Shown here: piece by piece, positions 9,099 to 15,937 of the stretch | Layout: each line of letters starts with the position of its first letter | Numbering within the stretch: position 1 is the first letter of the stretch | Assembly (NCBI GenBank): GCA_002404675.1 | Contig: DHKE01000005.1 | Location: 1-21,040, forward strand | DNA: 21,040 nucleotides | Direction: 5' to 3' | Source of the DNA: Porphyromonadaceae bacterium UBA4702 | GTDB taxonomy: Bacteria; Bacteroidota; Bacteroidia; Bacteroidales; Muribaculaceae | Position numbers and translations under genes: made by a program | Notes under the pieces: generated by a model | Told to the model about the DNA's origin: nothing | Seen by the model: only the letters and a program-made list of their open reading frames with translations | The model's database searches: none

Positions 9099-10250
9099 TT
9101 ATCGATTTGGGTTTTGGAAATCTGAAAGCGTTTTGGCGTATACTGTGCGAATGTTGCCAGCCATGGCTGAAGTGTCAAACCTGGCCACATGGCGCAGCCC
9201 TCGTGCTGCCATAGCGGCTGTGTCCGCGCTGCCGTCGGTGACGCTGCACAGGGCTTCTGCCATGCCTCGCACATCGTCTGGGTTGACGTAAATCGCCCCC
9301 TCGCCGCCGGCCTCTTCGAGGCATGACCCGGTCGCGGCAATCACTGGCCGGCGGCTCAATATCCCCTCGATTACGGGCAGGCCGAACCCTTCGTAGCGTG
9401 AGGGGTAGGCTATCGCCTCGGCGGCTTGGTACACCCCCGGCAGGTCGGCAAACGGCACTGCTCCCATGAAGATGACGCGGTCTGCAACGCCCTCGCTGCG
9501 TGCTATGCTCTCAACTCGTTTTTGGTATGAATTGTCGCGCCCGACGGCGACGAGCTTGATTCCCCGGGGCAATGCCGCCATGGCGCGTACTGTCAGCTCG
9601 AGGTTCTTGCGCCGCTCCACCGTCCCTACCTGCACCACATACCGCCCCGGCAGGTTGAGCTGCCGGCGCAGTGTCTCCAGTTCCTCCTGGCTCCACTGCC
9701 GCGAAAACTGAGGGTCGCACCCCTGGTAGACCACGTCGATTTTCTCCTCAGGCACATTATAGCAATGCATGATGTCGCGTTTGGTACATTCGCTTATGGC
9801 GATGATGCGTGTGGCGGCCCGGCATGAACGGCCGTACTTGTAGTCGTACAGCAAGCGGTCGATGGCCGAATAGCAGTAGGGGAGACGGCGGTATATCACG
9901 TCGTGCATCGTCAGCACCGAGGGTATGCCCGAGGCGGCGATGTTCAGCGGCAGCTCGTTGCTGAGCCCATGGTACAGGTCTATGGCGTCGCGGCGCAGGT
10001 CGCGGACTATACTCCAGGACCGCCACGCCGCCGCACTCTCCATGAAGCGTGGGCGGCGCACCATGAACCGTATCTGCGGATATGCCTTTATGCGTGAGAG
10101 GCGGGGGTTGTCTGTCATGCGCGGCGTGTAGACAAACAGTTCCTCGCCTTCGTGGGCCGTTGCTGCGAACTGCTCGATGACGAGCCGCGAGTAGTTGCCC
10201 AGGCCCGTGTTGTTGCACACGGCGCGTTTGCCGTCAAATCCTATCCTCAT
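9099..10250 (-). CDS. GT4-type (GT-B fold) glycosyltransferase, likely mannosyltransferase-like
   Basis: A 383-residue cytoplasmic or membrane-associated retaining glycosyltransferase. The N-terminal acceptor domain begins MRIGFDGKRAVCNNTGLGNYSRLV, with the glycine-containing acceptor loop usual in GT4 enzymes. YVVQVGTVERRKNLELTVRAM (about 204-224) opens the nucleotide-sugar-binding domain, followed by FMGAVPFADLPGVYQAAEAIAYPS and the EX7E motif EGFGLPVIE (287-295), the donor-phosphate/catalytic signature. I chose the ATG at 10250 because the family N-terminus begins there; an upstream ATG at 10286 would lie upstream of the predicted promoter start. Sugar donor and product (O-antigen, capsule or another glycan) cannot be told from sequence. 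It stands alone between the dcw cluster and a divergent operon. Confidence 0.88.
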   Translation of the reverse strand: MRIGFDGKRAVCNNTGLGNYSRLVIEQFAATAHEGEELFVYTPRMTDNPRLSRIKAYPQIRFMVRRPRFMESAAAWRSWSIVRDLRRDAIDLYHGLSNELPLNIAASGIPSVLTMHDVIYRRLPYCYSAIDRLLYDYKYGRSCRAATRIIAISECTKRDIMHCYNVPEEKIDVVYQGCDPQFSRQWSQEELETLRRQLNLPGRYVVQVGTVERRKNLELTVRAMAALPRGIKLVAVGRDNSYQKRVESIARSEGVADRVIFMGAVPFADLPGVYQAAEAIAYPSRYEGFGLPVIEGILSRRPVIAATGSCLEEAGGEGAIYVNPDDVRGMAEALCSVTDGSADTAAMAARGLRHVARFDTSAMAGNIRTVYAKTLSDFQNPNR

Positions 10251-10273
10251 CGCTGTTCTGTTTTTTGTTTCCC

Positions 10274-10305
10274 CAAAGTTAGTCATATTTCAGCCTCCTT
10301 GCAAA
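10274..10305 (-). promoter_or_regulatory. Bacteroidetes-type promoter for the glycosyltransferase gene
   Basis: Read on the minus strand, TTTG (10305-10302) is followed by exactly 20 bases and then TAACTTTG (10281-10274). This is a full match to the published Bacteroides sigma-ABfr consensus (-33 TTTG, 19-21 bases, -7 TAnnTTTG). Transcription should start roughly 6-8 bases further on, giving a leader under 20 bases before the ATG at 10250. That also argues against a start at 10286, which lies upstream of the -7 box. Confidence 0.75.
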
Positions 10306-10546
10306 TCGTGCCCTGCTTCCGCTTCGAGGTCTTCAGATTTGCGTGCGTCTGCTCGCTGATGTCCGGATGTCGCATTCTCGAGGCGGTTAATTCCGAGTTG
10401 TACGGGTTGTAAATGCGCGTTGTTCAGTTTGTTAGTGCGGTTGTATACAATGTCGTGATTTCGGTTCAGAAAATTCGGCGACGAGGCGTTTTTAGGCGTT
10501 GTCGTCTTTTCCTCTCGAATAATAGTGCAGTTTTCGGAAAAATTGC

Positions 10547-10554
10547 TATATTTG
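10547..10554 (+). promoter_or_regulatory. Candidate -7 box of the ybeY-mnmG promoter
   Basis: TATATTTG is a perfect match to the Bacteroidetes -7 consensus TAnnTTTG, about 55 bases before the ybeY ATG. No TTTG sits 19-21 bases upstream; the bases there read TAGT. The promoter is therefore only half supported, though many Bacteroides promoters have a poor -33 box. Confidence 0.45.
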
Positions 10555-10608
10555 CCAGCCTAATCAGCGCGGACGCTCGTGACAGGTGTCCGCCGAAAGT
10601 TTTTGTCT

Positions 10609-11028
10609 ATGATAGAGTTTATGACTGAGGGGGTGGAGATGCCCTTGCTCGATGAGGAACGCCTCACACGGTGGATAGATGCCGTCGCGCGTGACCATGG
10701 TCTTGGGGTAGGGCAGGTGACTTACTGCTTCTGCGATGATGAGTATATCCTCGCTGCCAACCGCCAGTTCATCGGGCATGACTATTATACGGATGTCATT
10801 ACCTTCGACTATGACCATGACGGTGTTATCAGCGGCGATATTCTCATCTCGCTCGACACTGTTGCTTCCAACGCCGAGAAGTTCGGCGTGACTGCGGACA
10901 ACGAGCTGCTGCGTGTCATCATTCACGGCGTGCTTCACCTCTGTGGCATAGACGACAAGGGTCCCGGCGAGCGTGAAATCATGGAGGCCGAGGAGAACAA
11001 GGCTCTTGAATTGTATTCAACTCTTTGA
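10609..11028 (+). CDS. ybeY: Endoribonuclease YbeY (rRNA maturation factor)
   Basis: A 139-residue single-domain metalloprotein of the UPF0054 family, implicated in 16S rRNA 3'-end maturation and ribosome quality control. Recognisable stretches are YCFCDDEYILAANRQFIGHDYYTDVITF (39-66), SGDILISLDTV (75-85) and the metal site HGVLHLCGIDDKGPGE (106-121). The canonical site is H-x3-H-x5-H; here the third ligand position is Asp116, a substitution I recall as common in Bacteroidetes, so I do not read it as a defect. The ATG at 10609 gives the family N-terminus (MIEFMTEG); an upstream GTG at 10579 adds an unrelated decapeptide. mnmG begins 14 bases after the stop codon, suggesting an operon. Confidence 0.93.
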   Translation: MIEFMTEGVEMPLLDEERLTRWIDAVARDHGLGVGQVTYCFCDDEYILAANRQFIGHDYYTDVITFDYDHDGVISGDILISLDTVASNAEKFGVTADNELLRVIIHGVLHLCGIDDKGPGEREIMEAEENKALELYSTL

Positions 11029-11041
11029 CGGAAAACAAAAT

Positions 11042-13009
11042 ATGCGTTTTGATTTTGATGTCATAGTGATTGGCGGCGGCCATGCCGGATGCGAGGCGGC
11101 AGTTGCTGCTGCGCGTCTTGGCGCGGCGACGTTGCTGATTACCGCTGACATGAACCGTGTGGCGCAGATGTCCTGCAACCCCGCCATCGGCGGCATTGCC
11201 AAGGGGCAGATTGTCAGGGAAATAGATGCACTTGGCGGTATGACTGGCGTTGTGACCGACCTATGCTCGGTGCAGTTCCGCATGCTGAACCGCTCCAAGG
11301 GCCCGGCAGTATGGTCGCCGCGAGCCCAGTGCGACCGCACCAAGTACATTGACGTGTGGCGGCAGATACTCGACGATACAGACAACCTTATGCTCTGCCA
11401 AGACACTGTAAATGAGTTTGTTCTTGAGGATTTGCCTGACGGTCGCAAGAGTGTAAAGGGCGTTGTGACCGCTTTGGGTGTGTGTTTCAACGCCCGGAAA
11501 GTAATACTCACAGCCGGCACTTTTCTCAACGGATTGATGCACTTCGGCGAACTGCAGGTACCCGGCGGCCGCATCTCCGAGCAGTCCAGCCACGGTCTGA
11601 CAGAGCAGCTGAAGTCTCTCGGCTTCGTTGCGGACCGCATGAAGACAGGCACGCCGGCACGCATCGACGGCAGGACGGTGGATTATTCTCTTGCGGTGAC
11701 GCAGCAAGGCGATGACGCGGTCGGAGAAACAAATGCGCGAGTATCTCGCCCAGGTCTTGGCTCGTCTGGAATGGTGCTGGTTAACAGGGATTTCCACAAG
11801 TTTTCATTCCTGCCAGAAATACAGCGTACACTCGCTCCTCGTGACTGCTATATCGTGCATACTAATTCCGAAGTGCATGAGATATTAAGGGCGTCGCTAG
11901 ACCGCTCGCCGCTCTATAACGGCCAGATCAAAAGCATAGGGCCTCGCTATTGCCCTAGCATCGAGACCAAGATTGTCACCTTTGCCGACAAGGACAGCCA
12001 CCAGCTCTTCCTCGAGCCTGAGGGTGAGACAACCTGCGAGTTCTATGTCAACGGCTTCTCAAGTTCCCTGCCATGGGACGTGCAGGTTGATGCTTTGCGC
12101 CATATACCTGCGCTCGCTGGCGTGCAGCTGTATCGTCCCGGCTATGCCATAGAATATGACTTTTTCGACCCCACCCAGCTGACCCATGATTTGCAGACGA
12201 AACTCGTCAGCGGGCTTTATTTCGCAGGTCAGGTGAACGGCACTACCGGCTATGAAGAGGCTGCGGCGCAAGGGCTGATGGCTGGCATCAATGCTGCCAG
12301 GGCCTTGCGGGATTTGCCTCCTGTTGTCCTTGGACGAGACAAGGCATATATTGGCGTGCTTATCGATGACCTTGTCACCAAGGGGGTGGATGAGCCATAC
12401 CGTATGTTCACCTCACGAGCCGAGTACCGCATACTGCTGCGTCAGGACGATGCGGACGTGCGCCTGACACCGCTGGGGCATGAAATCGGGCTTGCCTCTG
12501 ACCGCCGCCTTTCTCTAATGCATTCAAAACTTGATGAGCGCGACAGGCTGATAGGGTGGTGCTCTGAGTTTTCCGTCAAGCCCGCGATGGAGGTCAACGC
12601 ACTTTTGGAATCTGTCGGCTCTGCTCCCATTTCAGGGTCTGTCCGCCTTATAGAACTGCTGAAACGCCCGCACCTCGGACTGTCGATGTTGGCGGAAATA
12701 TTGCCGGCTGTCGAAACGCGGTTGCAAGACCTGCCGGCAGACCGCCGCGATGAAATTGTCGAGGCTGCGGAGATACTTGTCAAATACCAGGGGTACATAC
12801 AGCGCGAGCGCGAACTGGCCGACAAGATGACACGCCTCGACTATGTCGCCCTGAAACCCGACATCGATTACGAGTCGATGACATCGCTATCCACAGAGGC
12901 TCGGCAGAAGCTGTCGCGTATCCGTCCGGCGACGATAGGGCAAGCCTCCCGCATACCGGGAGTCTCTCCTGCTGATGTCAGCATACTGCTGCTGTTGATG
13001 AACAGGTAA
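11042..13009 (+). CDS. mnmG: tRNA uridine-5-carboxymethylaminomethyl(34) synthesis enzyme MnmG (GidA)
   Basis: FAD-dependent partner of the GTPase MnmE; together they install the cmnm5 group on wobble uridine 34 of several tRNAs. The 655-residue product has the N-terminal FAD-binding motif VIGGGHAGCEAA (9-20), then QMSCNPAIGGIAKGQIVREIDALGG, a family signature, TAGTFLNGLMHFG and GQVNGTTGYEEAAAQGL. The helical C-terminus ends IPGVSPADVSILLLLM, the usual MnmE- and tRNA-binding end. Length is slightly above the usual 620-630. The ATG at 11042 places the FAD motif at the right distance; an in-frame ATG inside ybeY at 10973 would add an arginine-rich extension that looks non-coding. MnmE is not in the window. 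Confidence 0.97.
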   Translation: MRFDFDVIVIGGGHAGCEAAVAAARLGAATLLITADMNRVAQMSCNPAIGGIAKGQIVREIDALGGMTGVVTDLCSVQFRMLNRSKGPAVWSPRAQCDRTKYIDVWRQILDDTDNLMLCQDTVNEFVLEDLPDGRKSVKGVVTALGVCFNARKVILTAGTFLNGLMHFGELQVPGGRISEQSSHGLTEQLKSLGFVADRMKTGTPARIDGRTVDYSLAVTQQGDDAVGETNARVSRPGLGSSGMVLVNRDFHKFSFLPEIQRTLAPRDCYIVHTNSEVHEILRASLDRSPLYNGQIKSIGPRYCPSIETKIVTFADKDSHQLFLEPEGETTCEFYVNGFSSSLPWDVQVDALRHIPALAGVQLYRPGYAIEYDFFDPTQLTHDLQTKLVSGLYFAGQVNGTTGYEEAAAQGLMAGINAARALRDLPPVVLGRDKAYIGVLIDDLVTKGVDEPYRMFTSRAEYRILLRQDDADVRLTPLGHEIGLASDRRLSLMHSKLDERDRLIGWCSEFSVKPAMEVNALLESVGSAPISGSVRLIELLKRPHLGLSMLAEILPAVETRLQDLPADRRDEIVEAAEILVKYQGYIQRERELADKMTRLDYVALKPDIDYESMTSLSTEARQKLSRIRPATIGQASRIPGVSPADVSILLLLMNR

Positions 13010-13039
13010 CCCTTCATGTTGACAGCATTTTATATACTG

Positions 13040-13059
13040 ATTGTTCCACGTGGAACAAT
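13040..13059. promoter_or_regulatory. parS-like ParB binding site (centromere sequence) 1
   Basis: A 20-base perfect palindrome, ATTGTTCCACGTGGAACAAT, lies between the mnmG stop and the apt start. Its 16-base core (13042-13057) is TGTTCCACGTGGAACA, the symmetric variant of the near-universal bacterial parS consensus TGTTTCACGTGAAACA, keeping the central CCACGTGG/CACGTG and the outer TGTT and AACA. ParB dimers load as CTP-dependent clamps at such sites to organise origin segregation and recruit SMC. A second match lies 713 bases further right. An alternative reading is an operator for apt, but pairing with a second site makes parS more likely. Confidence 0.8.
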
Positions 13060-13095
13060 ATTGGTTTGACAGAAACAACATACAATATCGAAGTT

Positions 13096-13620
13096 ATGAA
13101 AGTAGAAGACCTCAAAGCCATCATCCGTGATGTGCCTGATTTTCCCTCCAAAGGGATTATGTTCCGCGACCTGACCACGATGATAAAGGACGGCGACGCA
13201 TTGCGCACTATGGGTCGCGCTGTTGCCGACCTCTACCGTGACAAGGGTGTGACCAAAGTCGTGGGCATCGAATCTCGCGGCTTCATCGGCGGCTCGATAG
13301 TCGCATACGAGCTCGGTTGCGGATTTGTGCCAGCCCGCAAGCCTGGCAAGCTCCCCTCCGTGACTATCAAAAAGGCGTATGCCAAAGAGTATGGCGTTGA
13401 CACTATCGAGATGCACAGCGATGCGATCAACGAGAATGACGTCGTCCTAATCCACGATGACCTCCTCGCCACAGGCGGCACAATGGCGGCTGCCTACGAA
13501 CTCGTCAAGAGCATGAATCCTAAGAAGGTCTACATCAATTTCATCGTTGAATTGACCGATCTGAAGGGGCGTGACAACCTGCCGAAGGACTGCGAGGTGT
13601 CGTCGCTTTTGAAGTACTGA
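13096..13620 (+). CDS. apt: Adenine phosphoribosyltransferase
   Basis: Type I phosphoribosyltransferase that salvages adenine to AMP with PRPP in the cytoplasm. The 174-residue product contains VPDFPSKGIMFRDLTT (13-28, the characteristic N-terminal stretch), VVGIESRGFIGG (55-66), RKPGKLP (81-87) and the PRPP-binding motif VVLIHDDLLATGGTMAAA (116-133). Length is typical. The ATG at 13096 is chosen; an in-frame TTG at 13066 would add ten residues not expected in the family. The gene is flanked by two parS-like sites. No convincing TAnnTTTG promoter precedes it, so it is probably read from upstream. Confidence 0.96.
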   Translation: MKVEDLKAIIRDVPDFPSKGIMFRDLTTMIKDGDALRTMGRAVADLYRDKGVTKVVGIESRGFIGGSIVAYELGCGFVPARKPGKLPSVTIKKAYAKEYGVDTIEMHSDAINENDVVLIHDDLLATGGTMAAAYELVKSMNPKKVYINFIVELTDLKGRDNLPKDCEVSSLLKY

Positions 13621-13631
13621 AATGACCAAAA

Positions 13632-13652
13632 ATATCCGATTAAATCGGATAT
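13632..13652 (+). terminator. Short hairpin after apt, possible terminator
   Basis: ATATCCGAT and its exact reverse complement ATCGGATAT flank a three-base loop (TAA), 12 bases after the apt stop. The sequence that follows is T-rich but has no clean U-tract (GGTTTAGTTAGTTTCTT). It may be a weak terminator or an RNA-stabilising hairpin at the end of the apt message. Confidence 0.45.
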
Positions 13653-13674
13653 GGTTTAGTTAGTTTCTTGATAT

Positions 13675-13721
13675 CAGACAGGTTGTTCGCCGCTCGAATT
13701 TTCGCGGTGAATGCCTGTCTG
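13675..13721 (+). other. Nested stem-loop upstream of uvrC
   Basis: The outer arms CAGACAGG (13675-13682) and CCTGTCTG (13714-13721) are perfect complements. Inside them TTCGCCGC and GCGGTGAA pair over eight positions with one G-U, leaving a small internal loop and a ten-base AT-rich apical loop. The element ends 32 bases before the uvrC ATG and would form in its leader RNA. It does not match a riboswitch I know. It could be a leader hairpin, a processing site or a protein-binding element. Confidence 0.5.
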
Positions 13722-13753
13722 GATTGTCAAAACTAATCTCATAGCTGTCTGAT

Positions 13754-15691
13754 ATGGAAGAGATTGAGGATGTTCCACGTGAAACAACGGTTGGCTCCGA
13801 CCTTGTGGATGTAGGCCGTATCGTCGATGAAATCGGCGGTTTTTCCATCGACATTGTCCCCGACAGAACCCTTGAGGACATACGTGAGAACCGTCCCGGC
13901 GAGAACCTCCGCCGCAAGATACTGTCCCTGCCCGAATCCCCCGGGGTGTATATGTATCTCAACCGTGACGGCAAGGTGATATATGTGGGCAAGGCCAAGC
14001 GGTTGAAGCGGCGTGTAAGTTCTTATTTCAACCGCATGCACAGCGTGCTGCGCACAAACCTGCTGGTGCGCAACATCGTCGACATGCGCTTCATAGTCGT
14101 TGCGAGCGAGGAAGAGGCTCTGCATCTCGAAAACGCGATGATCAAGGAGTATTCGCCGCGATACAACGTGTTGCTCAAGGACGACAAATCATATCCGTGG
14201 ATAGTGCTGACCGCAGAGATGTACCCGAGGGTGTTCCTGACTCGCGAGCATACTGAAAAGGGGCGGTACTTCGGGCCGTATACCAACGTCGCTTCTGCCA
14301 AAACAGTCCTGCAGCTGATACGCGACATATATCCGTTGCGCAGTTGCCGCCATGCGATAACGCCCGATGTGGTCAAGCGAGGCAAACTGCGCCTGTGCCT
14401 GGACTATCACATCGGCAAATGCGGCGGCGCGTGCCAAGGGCTGATAGGGGAGGCGGCTTACGCTGACACCGTTTCATCGGTGCGCAAGATACTCGGCGGC
14501 GGAACAGTTGAGTTGGAGCGTATGCTGTTGCAGCAGATGAACGGCCTCGCAGCGGAGCTGCGCTTCGAGGAGGCTGCCCAGGTCAAGGAGAAATATCTGC
14601 TCGTCAAGAAATACAACGCCAAGAGCGTGATTCCGATGGCGGAAAACGGCGATTTCGACATATTCGGGTATGCAGAGGACGATCGCAGCGCATACGTCAA
14701 CTTCATACATCTGCACAACGGCGCGGTAGTGCAGAGCCTCAACCTCGAATACCGCCGCCGCCTCGAGGAGCAGGGCGCGGAAATCCTGTCGATGGCCGTG
14801 TCGGAAGTGTCTCGCCGCTTCGACCGCAAATTTGCGAAAGTGATCGTGCCGTTCCTTCCTGATGTGGAGTTTGAGGGCGTGACGTTCACTGTGCCGCAGC
14901 GAGGCGCAATGCGCGGCATTCTCGGTGTCGCCGAGAAAAACGTGCGGCAGTATATGGCAGACAAGATAAAGCAGGCCGAGAAGCTCAATCCCGACACCGC
15001 TGTGGAGCGGCTAATGGAGCGGATGAAGGCTGACTTCCGGCTCACTGTGCAGCCGCGACACATAGAGTGCTTTGACAACTCCAACATACAAGGGACAAAC
15101 CCGGTGGCAAGCTGCGTCGTGTTCCGCAACGGCAAGCCGAGCAAGAAAGATTACCGCCATTTCCTCATCAAGACCGTCGTCGGCGCAGACGATTTCGCCT
15201 CCATGAAGGAGGTGCTGCACCGCCGCTATTCGCGTATGATGTCGGAGGGGGAGAGCCTCCCCGACATGGTGGTAGTCGATGGCGGCAAGGGGCAGCTGAG
15301 CGCGGCGGTAGAGGCGTTTGACGAAATGGGCATACGCGGGCAAGTGGCTCTCGTGGGCATAGCGAAGCGCCTCGAGGAGATATATTTCCCCGGCGACTCG
15401 TTCCCGCTGTACATCGACAAGAAAAGCCCCTCGCTGCGGGTGGTGCAGCATCTGCGCGACGAGGCTCACCGGTTTGGCATCACACACCACCGGCTGCGCC
15501 GTTCCAAGGGGCAGGCTGTCAGCGTGCTTGACACCATTCAGGGGATAGGCCCGGCGACAGTGACACGGCTGATGCGCCGCTTCAAGAGCCTGAAACGCAT
15601 ACGCGAGGCAACGCAGGAGGAATTGGAGGCCGAAATCGGTCAGGCCAAAGCCCGCCTCGTCCACGATGCCCTCGCCTCAACAACAGAATAG
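13754..15691 (+). CDS. uvrC: UvrABC excinuclease subunit C
   Basis: UvrC makes the incisions on both sides of a DNA lesion in nucleotide excision repair after UvrA/UvrB recognition. The 645-residue protein has a GIY-YIG nuclease domain from about residue 57 (SPGVYMYL...VIYVGKAKRLKRRV, 62-87), four cysteines at 198, 215, 223 and 227 matching the family's Fe-S/zinc-type cluster, a UVR motif (about 255-290) that contacts UvrB, an RNase H-like endonuclease core with ECFDNSNIQGTNPVAS and VVVDGGKGQLSAA (about 507-519), and C-terminal helix-hairpin-helix repeats (TIQGIGPATVTRLMRRF). Residues 1-50 are an extension beyond the usual UvrC N-terminus. Its first codons contain a parS-like site. The ATG at 13754 is the first in the frame after a stop at 13742-13744. 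Confidence 0.95.
   Translation: MEEIEDVPRETTVGSDLVDVGRIVDEIGGFSIDIVPDRTLEDIRENRPGENLRRKILSLPESPGVYMYLNRDGKVIYVGKAKRLKRRVSSYFNRMHSVLRTNLLVRNIVDMRFIVVASEEEALHLENAMIKEYSPRYNVLLKDDKSYPWIVLTAEMYPRVFLTREHTEKGRYFGPYTNVASAKTVLQLIRDIYPLRSCRHAITPDVVKRGKLRLCLDYHIGKCGGACQGLIGEAAYADTVSSVRKILGGGTVELERMLLQQMNGLAAELRFEEAAQVKEKYLLVKKYNAKSVIPMAENGDFDIFGYAEDDRSAYVNFIHLHNGAVVQSLNLEYRRRLEEQGAEILSMAVSEVSRRFDRKFAKVIVPFLPDVEFEGVTFTVPQRGAMRGILGVAEKNVRQYMADKIKQAEKLNPDTAVERLMERMKADFRLTVQPRHIECFDNSNIQGTNPVASCVVFRNGKPSKKDYRHFLIKTVVGADDFASMKEVLHRRYSRMMSEGESLPDMVVVDGGKGQLSAAVEAFDEMGIRGQVALVGIAKRLEEIYFPGDSFPLYIDKKSPSLRVVQHLRDEAHRFGITHHRLRRSKGQAVSVLDTIQGIGPATVTRLMRRFKSLKRIREATQEELEAEIGQAKARLVHDALASTTE
13771..13786. promoter_or_regulatory. 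parS-like ParB binding site 2, inside the uvrC coding region
   Basis: TGTTCCACGTGAAACA differs from the consensus TGTTTCACGTGAAACA at one position and is a form known as functional parS in other bacteria (for example Bacillus subtilis). It covers the codons from Asp6 to Thr11 of the annotated uvrC product, reading V-P-R-E-T, so the site and the peptide sequence are overlaid. With the site at 13042-13057 it brackets apt. Confidence 0.82.
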
Positions 15692-15699
15692 TTGAGACA

Positions 15700-15796
15700 G
15701 GGTAGGGACACGGCGTGCCGTGTCCGAAGAGTGGCAGGTGTAATTGTTTGATTTACAGTGACCTGGTTGCGGACACGGCACGCCGTGTCCCTACCC
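15700..15796. repeat. Perfect 26-base inverted repeat with palindromic arms (REP/MITE-like element)
   Basis: The arm at 15700-15725 begins GGGTAGGGACACGG, and 15771-15796 is its exact reverse complement over all 26 bases, with a 45-base spacer. Each arm itself folds: GGACACGGC and GCCGTGTCC pair around two bases. Within the spacer CAGGT (15735-15739) and ACCTG (15761-15765) also pair. This two-level palindrome is the layout of REP/BIME-type repeats and small non-autonomous elements mobilised by IS200-like (RAYT) transposases. I recall similar GTAGGGACACGG repeats scattered in Bacteroidetes genomes, but cannot check copy number here. It starts nine bases after the uvrC stop, so it could also serve as a bidirectional terminator. 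Confidence 0.75.
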
Positions 15797-15912
15797 AGCT
15801 GCGCATAAAAAGGGTGTGCGCCTATTTCGACACACTATCTTACGCAGCAGAGAATGAAGTGGTTGCACATTCAAACTCCATTCCTCTATTATTGTGAGAC
15901 AGTGTGGTGTGG
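15797..15912. other. Non-coding stretch without identified feature
   Basis: Between the inverted repeat and the stem-loop at 15913 I see no plausible gene, tRNA or promoter on either strand. The sequence is more AT-rich than the flanking genes. Confidence 0.5.
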
Positions 15913-15936
15913 GTAAGTTGTTGATAATCAACTTAC
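15913..15936 (-). terminator. Stem-loop after the antitoxin-like remnant
   Basis: GTAAGTTG (15913-15920) and CAACTTAC (15929-15936) are exact complements around an eight-base loop. The hairpin begins one base past the stop codon of the minus-strand remnant (15938), where a terminator for that gene would lie. No long T-run follows. Confidence 0.45.
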
Positions 15937-15937
15937 T

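Larger units (their letters stand above)
10251..10608. other. Divergent intergenic spacer between the minus-strand glycosyltransferase and plus-strand ybeY
   Basis: These 358 bases separate the minus-strand gene block from the plus-strand block. They hold the glycosyltransferase promoter (10274-10305) and a candidate ybeY -7 box (10547-10554). The only other signal I see is a 10-base palindrome TTGTATACAA at 10441-10450, which could be an operator half-turn but is short enough to be chance. No reading frame here looks like a protein, and there is no cluster of DnaA boxes. Confidence 0.6.

Noticed and set aside
10441..10450. TTGTATACAA palindrome in the divergent spacer as an operator
   Set aside because: Ten bases is too short to stand out and it has no repeated partner; only mentioned within the spacer entry.
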